From contig DASSRK010000169.1 of assembly GCA_035701825.1 (NCBI GenBank), positions 1-16,071 of the forward strand: 16,071 nucleotides of DNA, written 5' to 3'. The number at the start of each line of letters is the position of its first letter. The first letter of the stretch is position 1. Source of the stretch: CADEED01 sp035701825 (GTDB lineage: Bacteria > Pseudomonadota > Gammaproteobacteria > Steroidobacterales > Steroidobacteraceae). Below, piece by piece: positions 9,904 through 16,071 of the stretch. The notes under the pieces were generated by a model. The model saw nothing but the letters and a program-made list of their open reading frames with translations. It was not told where the DNA came from and did not search any database. A program made the translations under genes and the position numbers.

Positions 9904-11052
9904 CTAGTTACCCACCGCCGCCAGGTCGGCGCGCATCATCACCAGGTCGTCGCGATGGATCATCTCGTCGCGGCCGCGGAACCCGAGCAGCGCTTCGATG
10001 TCGGCGCTGCGCTTGCCGAGGATGCGCGCGGCGTCGGTGTCCTTGTAGGCGATCATGCCGCGCGCCACCTCGTTGCCGTCGCGATCGAGCACGCTGACCG
10101 TGTCGCCGCGCGCGAAGCGTCCACTGACGCCGATCACGCCGGCGGGCAGCAGGCTCTTGCCGGAGCGCAGCGCCTGCATGGCGCCCGCATCGATGGTGAC
10201 CGAGCCGTTCGGGCGCAACGACCCCGCGATCCACTGCTTGCGCGCGTTCTCGGGATTCTGCGCCGGCAGGAACCAGGTGCAGTCGGCGCCCTCTTCCAGC
10301 CGCCGCACCGGGTGCAGCGGCGCGCCGGCGGCGATGGCCATGGCGCAGCCCGCCGTGGTGGCGATCCTGGCCGCGGCGATCTTGGTCGCCATGCCTCCCG
10401 AGCCGACCGCCGAAGCGGAGCCGCCGCCCATGGCCTCGATGGCCGCGGTGATCTCGCGCACTTCGGGAATCAGCCGCGCGGTCGGATCGAGGTTGGGATC
10501 GGCCGTGTACAGGCCCGAGACATCCGACAACAGCAACAGGCAATCGGCGCTCGTCATCTGCGCGACACGCGCGGCCAGGCGGTCATTGTCGCCATAGCGG
10601 ATCTCGGTGGTCGCCACCGTGTCGTTCTCGTTGATCACCGGCAGTGCACCGAGGCCGAGCAGTTCCGACAGGGTGGCGCGGGCGTTGAGGTAGCGGCGCC
10701 GGTGTTCGCTGTCTTCCAGCGTTAACAATATCTGCGCGACGCCCACGCCGGCCGCGGCGAACAACTCCTTATAGATGTGTGCCAGTGCGATCTGTCCGAC
10801 GGCGGCGGCCGCCTGGCTTTGCGGCAACGCGAGCGGGCCCGCGGGAAGTTTCAGTTCGCGGCGGCCCAACGCGATGGCGCCCGAAGACACGAGCACCACC
10901 TCCTGGCCGCGCGCCCGCAGCCGCAGCAGGTCCTCGACCAGCGTCCCTAGCCAGCCACGGTTGACCTGTCCGCTGGCCTGGTCGACCAGCAGCGCGGAGC
11001 CGACCTTGACGACGATGCGGCGTGCACGAGTTAGAGGCAGGGCGTTGCTCAT
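9904..11052 (-). CDS. proB: Glutamate 5-kinase with PUA domain
   Basis: First, feedback-controlled step of proline synthesis: ATP-dependent phosphorylation of glutamate to gamma-glutamyl phosphate. From the ATG at 11052 the product is 382 residues, the usual length for ProB with a PUA domain. The amino-acid kinase domain (about 11-260) shows VVKVGSALL, VLVSSGAIALG, VINENDTVAT, YGDNDRLAA, SGLYTADP and GSGGMATK, all canonical. The PUA domain covers about 280-370 (GSVTIDAGAMQALRSGKSL). The frame stays open upstream to 11175, but that extension lacks family similarity and crosses the promoter of the divergent gene, so it is rejected. A GTG at 11061 is a possible alternative start. The gene is followed by proA, the partner for its unstable product. 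Confidence 0.97.
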   Translation of the reverse strand: MSNALPLTRARRIVVKVGSALLVDQASGQVNRGWLGTLVEDLLRLRARGQEVVLVSSGAIALGRRELKLPAGPLALPQSQAAAAVGQIALAHIYKELFAAAGVGVAQILLTLEDSEHRRRYLNARATLSELLGLGALPVINENDTVATTEIRYGDNDRLAARVAQMTSADCLLLLSDVSGLYTADPNLDPTARLIPEVREITAAIEAMGGGSASAVGSGGMATKIAAARIATTAGCAMAIAAGAPLHPVRRLEEGADCTWFLPAQNPENARKQWIAGSLRPNGSVTIDAGAMQALRSGKSLLPAGVIGVSGRFARGDTVSVLDRDGNEVARGMIAYKDTDAARILGKRSADIEALLGFRGRDEMIHRDDLVMMRADLAAVGN

Positions 11053-11098
11053 GAGTCTCACTGCGGAATTTGCCGGCGATCTTAAGCGATACCTCCCG

Positions 11099-11127
11099 TT
11101 GCCGCATTCGCAGGCAGCCCCTACACT
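11099..11127 (+). promoter_or_regulatory. Candidate sigma-70 promoter of the acidic-protein/VIT/mobB cluster
   Basis: TTGCCG (11099-11104) and TACACT (11122-11127) are separated by 17 bases, and each matches its consensus at four of six positions. They lie 30 bases upstream of the GTG start at 11157, in the 104-bp gap divergent from proB. Found by eye only. Confidence 0.4.
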
Positions 11128-11156
11128 CTCGGCCCTCCAGCAAGAGGCTTGAATTC

Positions 11157-11498
<342 letters not shown>

Positions 11499-11501
11499 TT
11501 A

Positions 11502-12533
11502 GTGACCGGCCACGCCGACAGCTGGTACCACGAAAAGGAGTCGGCCTGGCTGTATGGCGTGGTCGCCGCCGCGGAACCGGATGCCGCCCGTCGCGCGCTG
11601 TTCCTGAAACTGGCGGCGGCGGCCGAAGAACAGGCCGCCTGCTGGCGCCGGGCCGATCCGTCGATTTCCAGCGAATTCACGCCCGCGCTGCGCGCCCGCG
11701 TGGTGGCGCGGCTGCTGCGGCGCTTCCAGCCGCGGCACCTGCGCCCGGTACTCGCGGCCATGAAACTTCGCGGCCTGTCGGTGTACTCGGGGCCGCGGGC
11801 GCCCGCCGTGCACGACATCCCCACCTCGGCCAGCGAAGTCGGCGGCCGGCACTCCTCGGTGGGCGGCAACAGCCTGCGTGCCGCGGTGTTCGGCGCCAGC
11901 GACGGGCTGGTCTCGAACGCGGCGCTGGTCATGGGCGTGGCCGCCGCGGGGGTCGCATCGGGCTCGCTGCTGATCACCGGTCTCGCGGGCCTGCTGGCCG
12001 GCGCGCTGTCCATGGCCGCGGGCGAATACGTCTCGGTGCGCTCGCAGCGTGAGTTCTACGAGTACCAGATCGCGCTCGAACGCGAGGAGCTCGCCGAATA
12101 CCCCGAGGCCGAGATCGAGGAGCTCGCGCTGATCTACAACGCCCGCGGCCTCGAGATGGAGGAAGCGCGGCGCGTATCGCGCACGCTGCTGGCCAACCCG
12201 GAGCACGCCCTCGAGGTACTGGCACGCGAAGAGCTCGGACTCAACCCGTCCGACCTCGGCTCGCCCTGGACCGCCGCACTCTCGTCGTTCGGCGCGTTCG
12301 CCGTGGGCGCGGTGTTGCCCGTGCTGCCGTTCCTGCTCGGCCTGCCCCGCGATACGGCGATCTACGCCGCGGCGGGCGTCACGCTGCTGTCGTTGTTCGC
12401 CCTGGGCGTGGCCCTGAGCCTGTTCACCGGGCACAGTGCGCTGCGCGGCGGTCTGCGCCTGATGTGCATCGGCGGCGGCGCGGGCCTCGCGGCCTGGGCC
12501 GTGGGCTGGCTGCTCGGCGCGAGCGTCAACTGA
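11502..12533 (+). CDS. VIT1/CCC1-family Fe/Mn transporter with ferritin-like N-terminus
   Basis: A 343-residue membrane protein likely to move Fe2+ or Mn2+ out of the cytoplasm. The N-terminus (about 10-50) contains a short ferritin-like helix pair (HEKESAWLYG, then AEP, then LFLKLAAAAEEQAACW). The usual His of an ExxH metal motif is replaced by Ala45. Residues 51-122 are a basic linker. Residues about 125-340 are the VIT domain with five predicted membrane segments (about 126-147, 154-175, 258-280, 286-308, 318-340). The first contains AVFGASDGLVSNAALVMGV and the second ends in AGALSMAAGEYVSVRSQ, both family signatures. Between segments 2 and 3 lies a Glu-rich cytoplasmic domain (EREELAEYPEAEIEEL, then LEMEEA), where VIT proteins bind metal. 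The GTG start lies three bases after the preceding stop, suggesting coupling. Its stop overlaps mobB. Confidence 0.9.
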   Translation: MTGHADSWYHEKESAWLYGVVAAAEPDAARRALFLKLAAAAEEQAACWRRADPSISSEFTPALRARVVARLLRRFQPRHLRPVLAAMKLRGLSVYSGPRAPAVHDIPTSASEVGGRHSSVGGNSLRAAVFGASDGLVSNAALVMGVAAAGVASGSLLITGLAGLLAGALSMAAGEYVSVRSQREFYEYQIALEREELAEYPEAEIEELALIYNARGLEMEEARRVSRTLLANPEHALEVLAREELGLNPSDLGSPWTAALSSFGAFAVGAVLPVLPFLLGLPRDTAIYAAAGVTLLSLFALGVALSLFTGHSALRGGLRLMCIGGGAGLAAWAVGWLLGASVN

Positions 12534-13018
12534 TGCGCGTGGTCGGGATCGTCGGGCGCTCGGGCAGCGGCAAGACGACACTGATCGAGAAGCTCATCGG
12601 CGCGATCCGCGCACGCGGCCTGACGGTGTCGACCATCAAGCACACGCATCATCACGATTTCCAGCTCGAGCCAGCCGGCAAGGACAGCGCGCGGCATCGC
12701 CGCGCCGGCGCCTCCGAGGTGCTGCTCGCCTCGGATTCGGGCTGGGTGCGCATCACGGAGTCGCGCCGCCCGGAGTCGCTTGCGGGCTTGTTGCAGCAGT
12801 TACAACCCGTCGATGTCGTGCTGGTCGAGGGCTTCAAGCAACTTGAATCCCTGCGGCGTGTCGAAGTGTTCCGTGGGACGGGCGAGCCGCTGGCGGCGAC
12901 CGATCCCGGCATCGCGGCGGTCGCCTTGCCGGACGGGGTCACGGCGCAGAATTTTCGCGGGACCAGGCTGCCGCTGGATGATCCGGAAAAGATCCTGGAT
13001 TTCGTCCTAAGCACCTGA
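12533..13018 (+). CDS. mobB: Molybdopterin-guanine dinucleotide biosynthesis adaptor protein MobB
   Basis: A 161-residue GTP-binding P-loop protein that assists MobA in converting molybdenum cofactor to its guanine dinucleotide form. Visible features are the Walker A loop GRSGSGKTT (8-16), the family segment STIKHTHHHDFQLEPAGKDS (33-52) followed by RHRRAGA, and the Walker-B-like VDVVLVEGFK (93-102). The length is normal for single-domain MobB. The start is the ATG at 12533, whose A is the last base of the transporter stop (TGATG). An earlier in-frame ATG at 12464 would run deep into the transporter gene and precede the P-loop strand, so it is rejected. No mobA or molybdoenzyme gene is in the window. 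Its place after a metal transporter may be simple operon packing. Confidence 0.93.
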   Translation: MRVVGIVGRSGSGKTTLIEKLIGAIRARGLTVSTIKHTHHHDFQLEPAGKDSARHRRAGASEVLLASDSGWVRITESRRPESLAGLLQQLQPVDVVLVEGFKQLESLRRVEVFRGTGEPLAATDPGIAAVALPDGVTAQNFRGTRLPLDDPEKILDFVLST

Positions 13019-13041
13019 TCGCAAAGCGGGTTTCCCCCGGC

Positions 13042-13069
13042 TTGAATTCTTCGGGCCCGTCGCCAGAAT
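13042..13069 (+). promoter_or_regulatory. Candidate promoter of htpX
   Basis: TTGAAT (13042-13047) and CAGAAT (13064-13069) are 16 bases apart, and each matches four of six sigma-70 consensus bases. The site lies 50 bases before the htpX ATG. CTTGAA at 13041-13046 also equals the -35 element of heat-shock sigma-32 promoters, but no convincing sigma-32 -10 follows. Confidence 0.3.
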
Positions 13070-13119
13070 GGCCGCTCCGCGCCGCTCAGCGCGACTCCAA
13101 CGAGGAACCGTCGAGATCC

Positions 13120-14022
13120 ATGAAACGCATCGCCCTGTTGATTGCCACCAACTTCGCCGTCGTCCTGCTGCTCGGCCTCGTCATCCAGGTCTTCGGCATC
13201 GATCAATGGCTCGCGCGACGCGGTCAGAACTACCAGACGCTGCTCGTCATATCGGTGATCTTCGGCTTCGGCGGTGCGTTCATCTCGCTGCTCATGTCCA
13301 AATGGATGGCCAAGATGGCCATGGGCGTGCAGGTCATCAAACAACCCTCCAGCGAGATCGAGCATTGGCTGGTCGAGACGGTTCGCCAGCACGCGCAGCA
13401 GGCGGGCATCGGCATGCCCGAGGTCGGCGTGTTCCAGTCGCCTGATCCGAATGCCTTCGCCACGGGCGCGAGCCGCAATGCCTCGCTGGTGGCCGTCAGC
13501 ACCGGCCTGCTCGCCAACATGCGGCGCGACGAAGTCCGGGCCGTGCTCGGCCACGAGATCGCGCACGTCGCCAATGGCGACATGGTCACGCTCACGCTGA
13601 TCCAGGGCGTGCTGAACACCTTCGTGATCTTCCTGGCGCGCGTCATCGGCGGGCTGGTCGACAGCGCCATGCGCGGCAACGACAACCGCGGCGTGGGCAT
13701 GGGCTACTTCATCACGGTCATGGTGACGCAGATGGTCCTGGGCCTGTTCGCGAGCATGATCGTCGCCGCCTACTCGCGCCGCCGCGAATTCCGCGCCGAC
13801 GCCGGTGGCGCGGAACTCGCCGGCACGCGTTCGATGATCGGGGCGCTCGAGGCGCTGCGTCGAGCGCACACGCCGAGCCAGATGCCGGAATCCCTCAAGG
13901 CTTTCGGCATCAACGGCGAGAAGCCTGGCGCCCTGCAGCAGCTGTTCATGAGCCATCCGCCGCTCGAGAAGCGCATCGCCGCGCTGGAACAGCGAACTGC
14001 CGCACTGGGCCAGGGCCACTAA
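13120..14022 (+). CDS. htpX: Membrane zinc metalloprotease HtpX (M48B)
   Basis: A 300-residue inner-membrane protease involved in quality control of membrane proteins. Two N-terminal membrane segments (about 4-24 and 38-58) are followed by the cytoplasmic catalytic part with the zinc motif HEIAH (145-149). Two more hydrophobic segments follow (about 157-180 and 192-217), then the third zinc ligand Glu223 in RREFRADAGGA, and a C-terminal FMSHPPLEKRIAAL that is nearly invariant in the family. All catalytic residues are present and the length matches E. coli HtpX. The ATG at 13120 gives the standard start (MKRIALL); an in-frame ATG at 13042 would overlap the candidate promoter and add 26 non-conserved residues. 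In E. coli, htpX responds to envelope and heat stress; the control here is not established. Confidence 0.97.
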   Translation: MKRIALLIATNFAVVLLLGLVIQVFGIDQWLARRGQNYQTLLVISVIFGFGGAFISLLMSKWMAKMAMGVQVIKQPSSEIEHWLVETVRQHAQQAGIGMPEVGVFQSPDPNAFATGASRNASLVAVSTGLLANMRRDEVRAVLGHEIAHVANGDMVTLTLIQGVLNTFVIFLARVIGGLVDSAMRGNDNRGVGMGYFITVMVTQMVLGLFASMIVAAYSRRREFRADAGGAELAGTRSMIGALEALRRAHTPSQMPESLKAFGINGEKPGALQQLFMSHPPLEKRIAALEQRTAALGQGH

Positions 14023-14046
14023 ACGCGACCTGTTACCTGTCTGGCA

Positions 14047-14072
14047 GAGCCGGATGAGACATCATCCGGCTC
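14047..14072. promoter_or_regulatory. Perfect 11-bp inverted repeat between htpX and desaturase genes
   Basis: The arm GAGCCGGATGA (14047-14057) is followed by the loop GACA and then its exact complement (14062-14072). It lies 24 bases after the htpX stop and 53 bases before the desaturase ATG. As RNA it makes a strong hairpin, but no U-run follows. It could be a rho-independent-like terminator of htpX, or as DNA a 26-bp dyad operator in front of the desaturase. The sequence alone does not decide. Confidence 0.5.
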
Positions 14073-14125
14073 ATGTCGCGTCCCGCGGGCGCGCCGGACG
14101 TCACCACCATCGTCTCCGGGAATAC

Positions 14126-15097
14126 ATGAACGCCGAAACGCAATCGCTCAGCAACCCTCTCGTGCGCATGGGCCGCGCGCTGCTCCAGTGGTTCGACACC
14201 AGCTTCTCCGAGAAGTCCGAAGCCGACGAGGCCGGCGCCGATCGCATCGACTGGATGCGCACGTTGCCTTTCATATTGATGCACGCCGCCTGCCTGCTGG
14301 TATTCGTGGTGGGAGCCAGCCCGGTCGCCGTCAGCGTGTGCGTGGCGCTGTACTTCCTGCGCATGTTCGCCATTACCGGCTTCTACCACCGTTACTTCTC
14401 GCACAAGTCCTTCAAGACCTCGCGCGTCGCGCAGTTCCTGTTCGGCGTCATGGGCGCCTCCGCCGTGCAGCGCGGCCCGATCTGGTGGGCCGCCCACCAT
14501 CGCGACCACCACCAGCATTCGGACAAACCCGAGGACGCGCATTCCCCCATCCAGCACGGCTTCGTGCGCGCCCACATGAGCTGGTTCCTGTCGAAGAAGG
14601 GCTTCGCGCCGGACCTCAAGCGCGTGCGCGATCTCATGAACTTCCCCGAGCTGCGCTGGCTCGACCGCTTCGACATCATCGTGCCGGTATTGCTCGCGGT
14701 CGGCGTGTTCCTGCTCGGCGTGGCGCTCGAGGCCTGGGCGCCGGGCCTGCACACCAATGGCTGGCAGATGCTGGTGTGGGGCTTCTTCGTATCGACGGTG
14801 CTGTGCTCGCACGGCACCTACACCATCAACTCGCTGTCGCATGTCTTCGGCAAGCAGCGTTATCGGACCGGCGATTCCAGCCGCAACAACTGGTTCCTCG
14901 CGCTCATCACCCTCGGCGAGGGCTGGCACAACAACCACCACCACTACCCGAGCTCCGCCCGCCAGGGCTTCTACTGGTGGGAAATCGACATCACCTACTA
15001 CCTGCTCAAGGCGATGTCGTGGATGGGGATCATCTGGGACCTGAAGCCCGTCCCGGTGTCGGTGCGCGATCACCACCCCCGACGCATAGTCAAATGA
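14126..15097 (+). CDS. Membrane fatty acid (acyl-CoA delta-9 type) desaturase
   Basis: A 323-residue di-iron membrane desaturase that introduces a double bond into a fatty acyl chain, probably adjusting membrane fluidity. The three His boxes are complete: HRYFSH (88-93), HHRDHH (124-129) and HNNHHHYP (268-275). The extra conserved NSLSH with His239, present in stearoyl-CoA-type enzymes, is also there. Hydrophobic segments lie at about 46-64, 70-86, 184-202 and 213-229, in the two-hairpin arrangement of the family. TGDSSRNNWFLALITLGEGW (248-267) is a strong family signature. No fused cytochrome b5 or ferredoxin domain is present, so a separate electron donor is needed. The ATG at 14126 is preferred; an in-frame ATG at 14054 would read through the hairpin and add 24 low-quality residues. 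Exact substrate and position are inferred from the family. Confidence 0.93.
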   Translation: MNAETQSLSNPLVRMGRALLQWFDTSFSEKSEADEAGADRIDWMRTLPFILMHAACLLVFVVGASPVAVSVCVALYFLRMFAITGFYHRYFSHKSFKTSRVAQFLFGVMGASAVQRGPIWWAAHHRDHHQHSDKPEDAHSPIQHGFVRAHMSWFLSKKGFAPDLKRVRDLMNFPELRWLDRFDIIVPVLLAVGVFLLGVALEAWAPGLHTNGWQMLVWGFFVSTVLCSHGTYTINSLSHVFGKQRYRTGDSSRNNWFLALITLGEGWHNNHHHYPSSARQGFYWWEIDITYYLLKAMSWMGIIWDLKPVPVSVRDHHPRRIVK

Positions 15098-15112
15098 CCA
15101 GCAGCGCCGCGC

Positions 15113-15118
15113 TATGAT
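15113..15118 (+). promoter_or_regulatory. Candidate -10 element of the small exported-protein gene
   Basis: TATGAT matches five of six bases of the sigma-70 -10 consensus and lies in the 60-bp gap after the desaturase gene, 39 bases before the GTG start. No good -35 is visible at the usual distance. It suggests that the gene at 15158 has its own promoter. Confidence 0.35.
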
Positions 15119-15124
15119 CGCGCG

Positions 15125-15141
15125 GCGCGCGATTCGCGCGC
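15125..15141. promoter_or_regulatory. GC-rich perfect palindrome at the expected transcript start
   Basis: GCGCGCGATTCGCGCGC is an 8-base perfect inverted repeat around one T. It begins about seven bases after the candidate -10 and ends just before the ribosome binding site. In RNA it can form a 6-bp stem with a 5-base loop at the 5' end, and in DNA it could be an operator. Its alternating GC composition makes chance occurrence in this genome more likely than for other palindromes. Confidence 0.3.
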
Positions 15142-15157
15142 ATGCCGGAGTACCCGC

Positions 15158-15661
15158 GTGCGCTTGTCAGCCATGGCCTGCCTCTTACTCGCCGCTGGAG
15201 CAGCGTTCGGGGCGGACACCCCGCCGGCCGCCACTGCCGCGACGATCCGCCCGATCGTGAAATCCGTGGCCGAACGCTGCTTCGAAGGCGTGCGCAATGG
15301 CCTCGACATGAACGTGGCCGATTTTGCCGCGCAATTCGCGGTGCAAAAGCAGAGCGACGAGGTCGGGCACGTCGCCGGGATGCGCACCGTGGACTCATTG
15401 CCGATCGGATTCCTCAACGCGAGCTCCTTCCGCCACGAGTACTACTGTCAGCTCTCCTTCGGGACCGGGGATGCGCCGGTCGAGGAATTGAGGGCCGTGA
15501 TGGTGGAAGTCATCGGCGGATTCGAAGGACTGTCCGCCACATCAGCCAACCAGTGGAAAGTCTCCAAGCGCGGCAAATTACGCGGGGTGGATGTGTCGAT
15601 CGAGATCGATCCGCGTGGACTGATCCTGCTCACGATCAAGACCCTGGGGGGCCATGTTTGA
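15158..15661 (+). CDS. Small exported protein of unknown function
   Basis: A 167-residue protein that I do not recognise. The GTG start is supported by CCGGAG seven bases upstream. The N-terminus (MRLSAMACLLLAAGAAFGAD) is a typical Sec signal peptide, with cleavage likely near residue 18-19, so the mature protein of about 148 residues is probably periplasmic. It has a short Ala/Pro/Thr-rich linker, then a mixed alpha/beta region with two Cys (41 and 97) that could form a disulphide. The C-terminal half has alternating strands (RGVDVSIEIDPRGLILLTIK). No membrane anchor, lipobox or catalytic motif is seen. Its TGA overlaps the TTG start of the following FAD-dependent oxidoreductase, so the two are probably co-translated. 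Confidence 0.8.
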   Translation: MRLSAMACLLLAAGAAFGADTPPAATAATIRPIVKSVAERCFEGVRNGLDMNVADFAAQFAVQKQSDEVGHVAGMRTVDSLPIGFLNASSFRHEYYCQLSFGTGDAPVEELRAVMVEVIGGFEGLSATSANQWKVSKRGKLRGVDVSIEIDPRGLILLTIKTLGGHV

Positions 15662-16071
15662 GCGCCACCGATCTCATCGGCGGCCTGGCGCAGGCGGCAG
15701 GATCGGATGCGCTGATCTCCGACCCGGAACGCACCGCGCCGATGCTGCGCGATCACCGCTCGCTCTACCGCGGGCAGGCGCTCGCCGTCGTGGCCCCGGC
15801 GGACACCGCCGCCGTGGCGCGCGTGGTGGCCTGGTGCAACGAGCATCGCGTCGGCGTCGTGCCCCAGGGCGGCAACACCAGCTACTGCGGCGGCGCCACG
15901 CCCGATGCCTCGGGCACCCAGGTGCTGCTTTCGCTCGCCCGCCTCAACCGCGTGCGCGCCGTCGACGCCGCTAACTACACGCTCGTGGCCGAGGCCGGCT
16001 GCATCCTCGAGAAGCTGCAGGCCGTGGCCGCGGAGGCCGACCGGTACCTGCCGCTGTCGCTGGGCAGCGAG
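15658..16071 (+). CDS. FAD-binding PCMH-type oxidoreductase (GlcD/D-2-hydroxyglutarate dehydrogenase-like), 3' partial
   Basis: The frame starts with TTG at 15658 and is open for 138 codons to the right edge, so only the N-terminal part is present. The start overlaps the previous stop by four bases (TTGA), and a GGGGGG run a few bases upstream serves as ribosome binding site. The visible sequence is the beginning of a PCMH-type FAD-binding domain: a helical lead (SDPERTAPMLRDHRSLYRGQ), the strand ALAVVAPADTAAVARVVAWC, the FAD-pyrophosphate loop VVPQGGNTSYCGGATPD, then VLLSLARLNRVRAVDAANYT and EAGCILEKLQ. This pattern is typical of FAD-linked 2-hydroxyacid dehydrogenases such as GlcD and D-2-hydroxyglutarate dehydrogenase. 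Substrate cannot be judged because the catalytic C-terminal domain lies outside the window. Confidence 0.88.
   Translation, partial: MSATDLIGGLAQAAGSDALISDPERTAPMLRDHRSLYRGQALAVVAPADTAAVARVVAWCNEHRVGVVPQGGNTSYCGGATPDASGTQVLLSLARLNRVRAVDAANYTLVAEAGCILEKLQAVAAEADRYLPLSLGSE

Noticed and set aside
12652..14019. Open frame of 455 codons on the minus strand covering htpX and part of mobB
   Set aside because: It crosses two well-supported plus-strand genes and their gap, and has no motif.
14033..15076. Open frame of 347 codons on the minus strand
   Set aside because: It is antisense to the desaturase gene with its three complete His boxes.
15654..15974. Open frame of 106 codons beginning at ATG 15654
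   Set aside because: It is in a different frame from the FAD-binding oxidoreductase, which shows a clear PCMH GGNTS loop and starts at TTG 15658.

Overview
This is a high-G+C proteobacterial chromosomal window with densely packed genes and short intergenic gaps. The gene set suggests a gammaproteobacterium, perhaps near the Steroidobacterales, Nevskiales or Xanthomonadales. It includes an NlpI-like TPR protein, a proBA operon, mobB, htpX, a small DUF6763-like acidic protein, and an ECF43-type sigma factor next to a Ser/Thr kinase. That placement is inference from gene content; no rRNA or tRNA is present to support it. I see no insertion sequence, prophage, CRISPR array or RNA gene.

Left region (1-8506): the 3' part of a TPR gene (+) converges on a two-gene lipoprotein operon (-). 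The upstream gene of that operon (2968-4803) encodes a lipoprotein with a Gly/Pro tether, an Ig-like domain and a TolB/WD40-like propeller. The downstream gene (899-2968), coupled by a TGATG overlap, encodes a lipoprotein with three Cys-pair repeats and seven delta-60 blades. Divergent from it across 180 bp are an ECF43/TIGR02999-type sigma factor (4984-5541) and a 976-residue membrane Ser/Thr kinase with a C-terminal TPR region (5576-8506). The kinase is the likely activator of the sigma factor. The lipoprotein operon, sharing the same divergent control region, is the best candidate output, but this is a hypothesis.

Middle region (8507-13018): a short REP-like palindrome lies between the convergent kinase and proA. 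The proline genes proB (9904-11052) and proA (8560-9849) run on the minus strand. Divergent from proB is a tight plus-strand cluster: a small protein with a 47-residue Asp-rich tail (11157-11498), a VIT/CCC1-type metal transporter with a ferritin-like N-terminus (11502-12533), and mobB (12533-13018, TGATG overlap).

Right region (13019-16071), all on the plus strand: the membrane zinc protease htpX (13120-14022); a perfect 11-bp hairpin or palindrome; a fatty acid desaturase with three His boxes (14126-15097); a small exported protein of unknown function (15158-15661); and the 5' part of an FAD-binding (PCMH-type) oxidoreductase that starts with TTG at 15658 and runs off the window. Most of the window is ordinary core genome. 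The parts most worth a second look are the sigma/kinase/lipoprotein locus and the poly-Asp protein beside a metal transporter.
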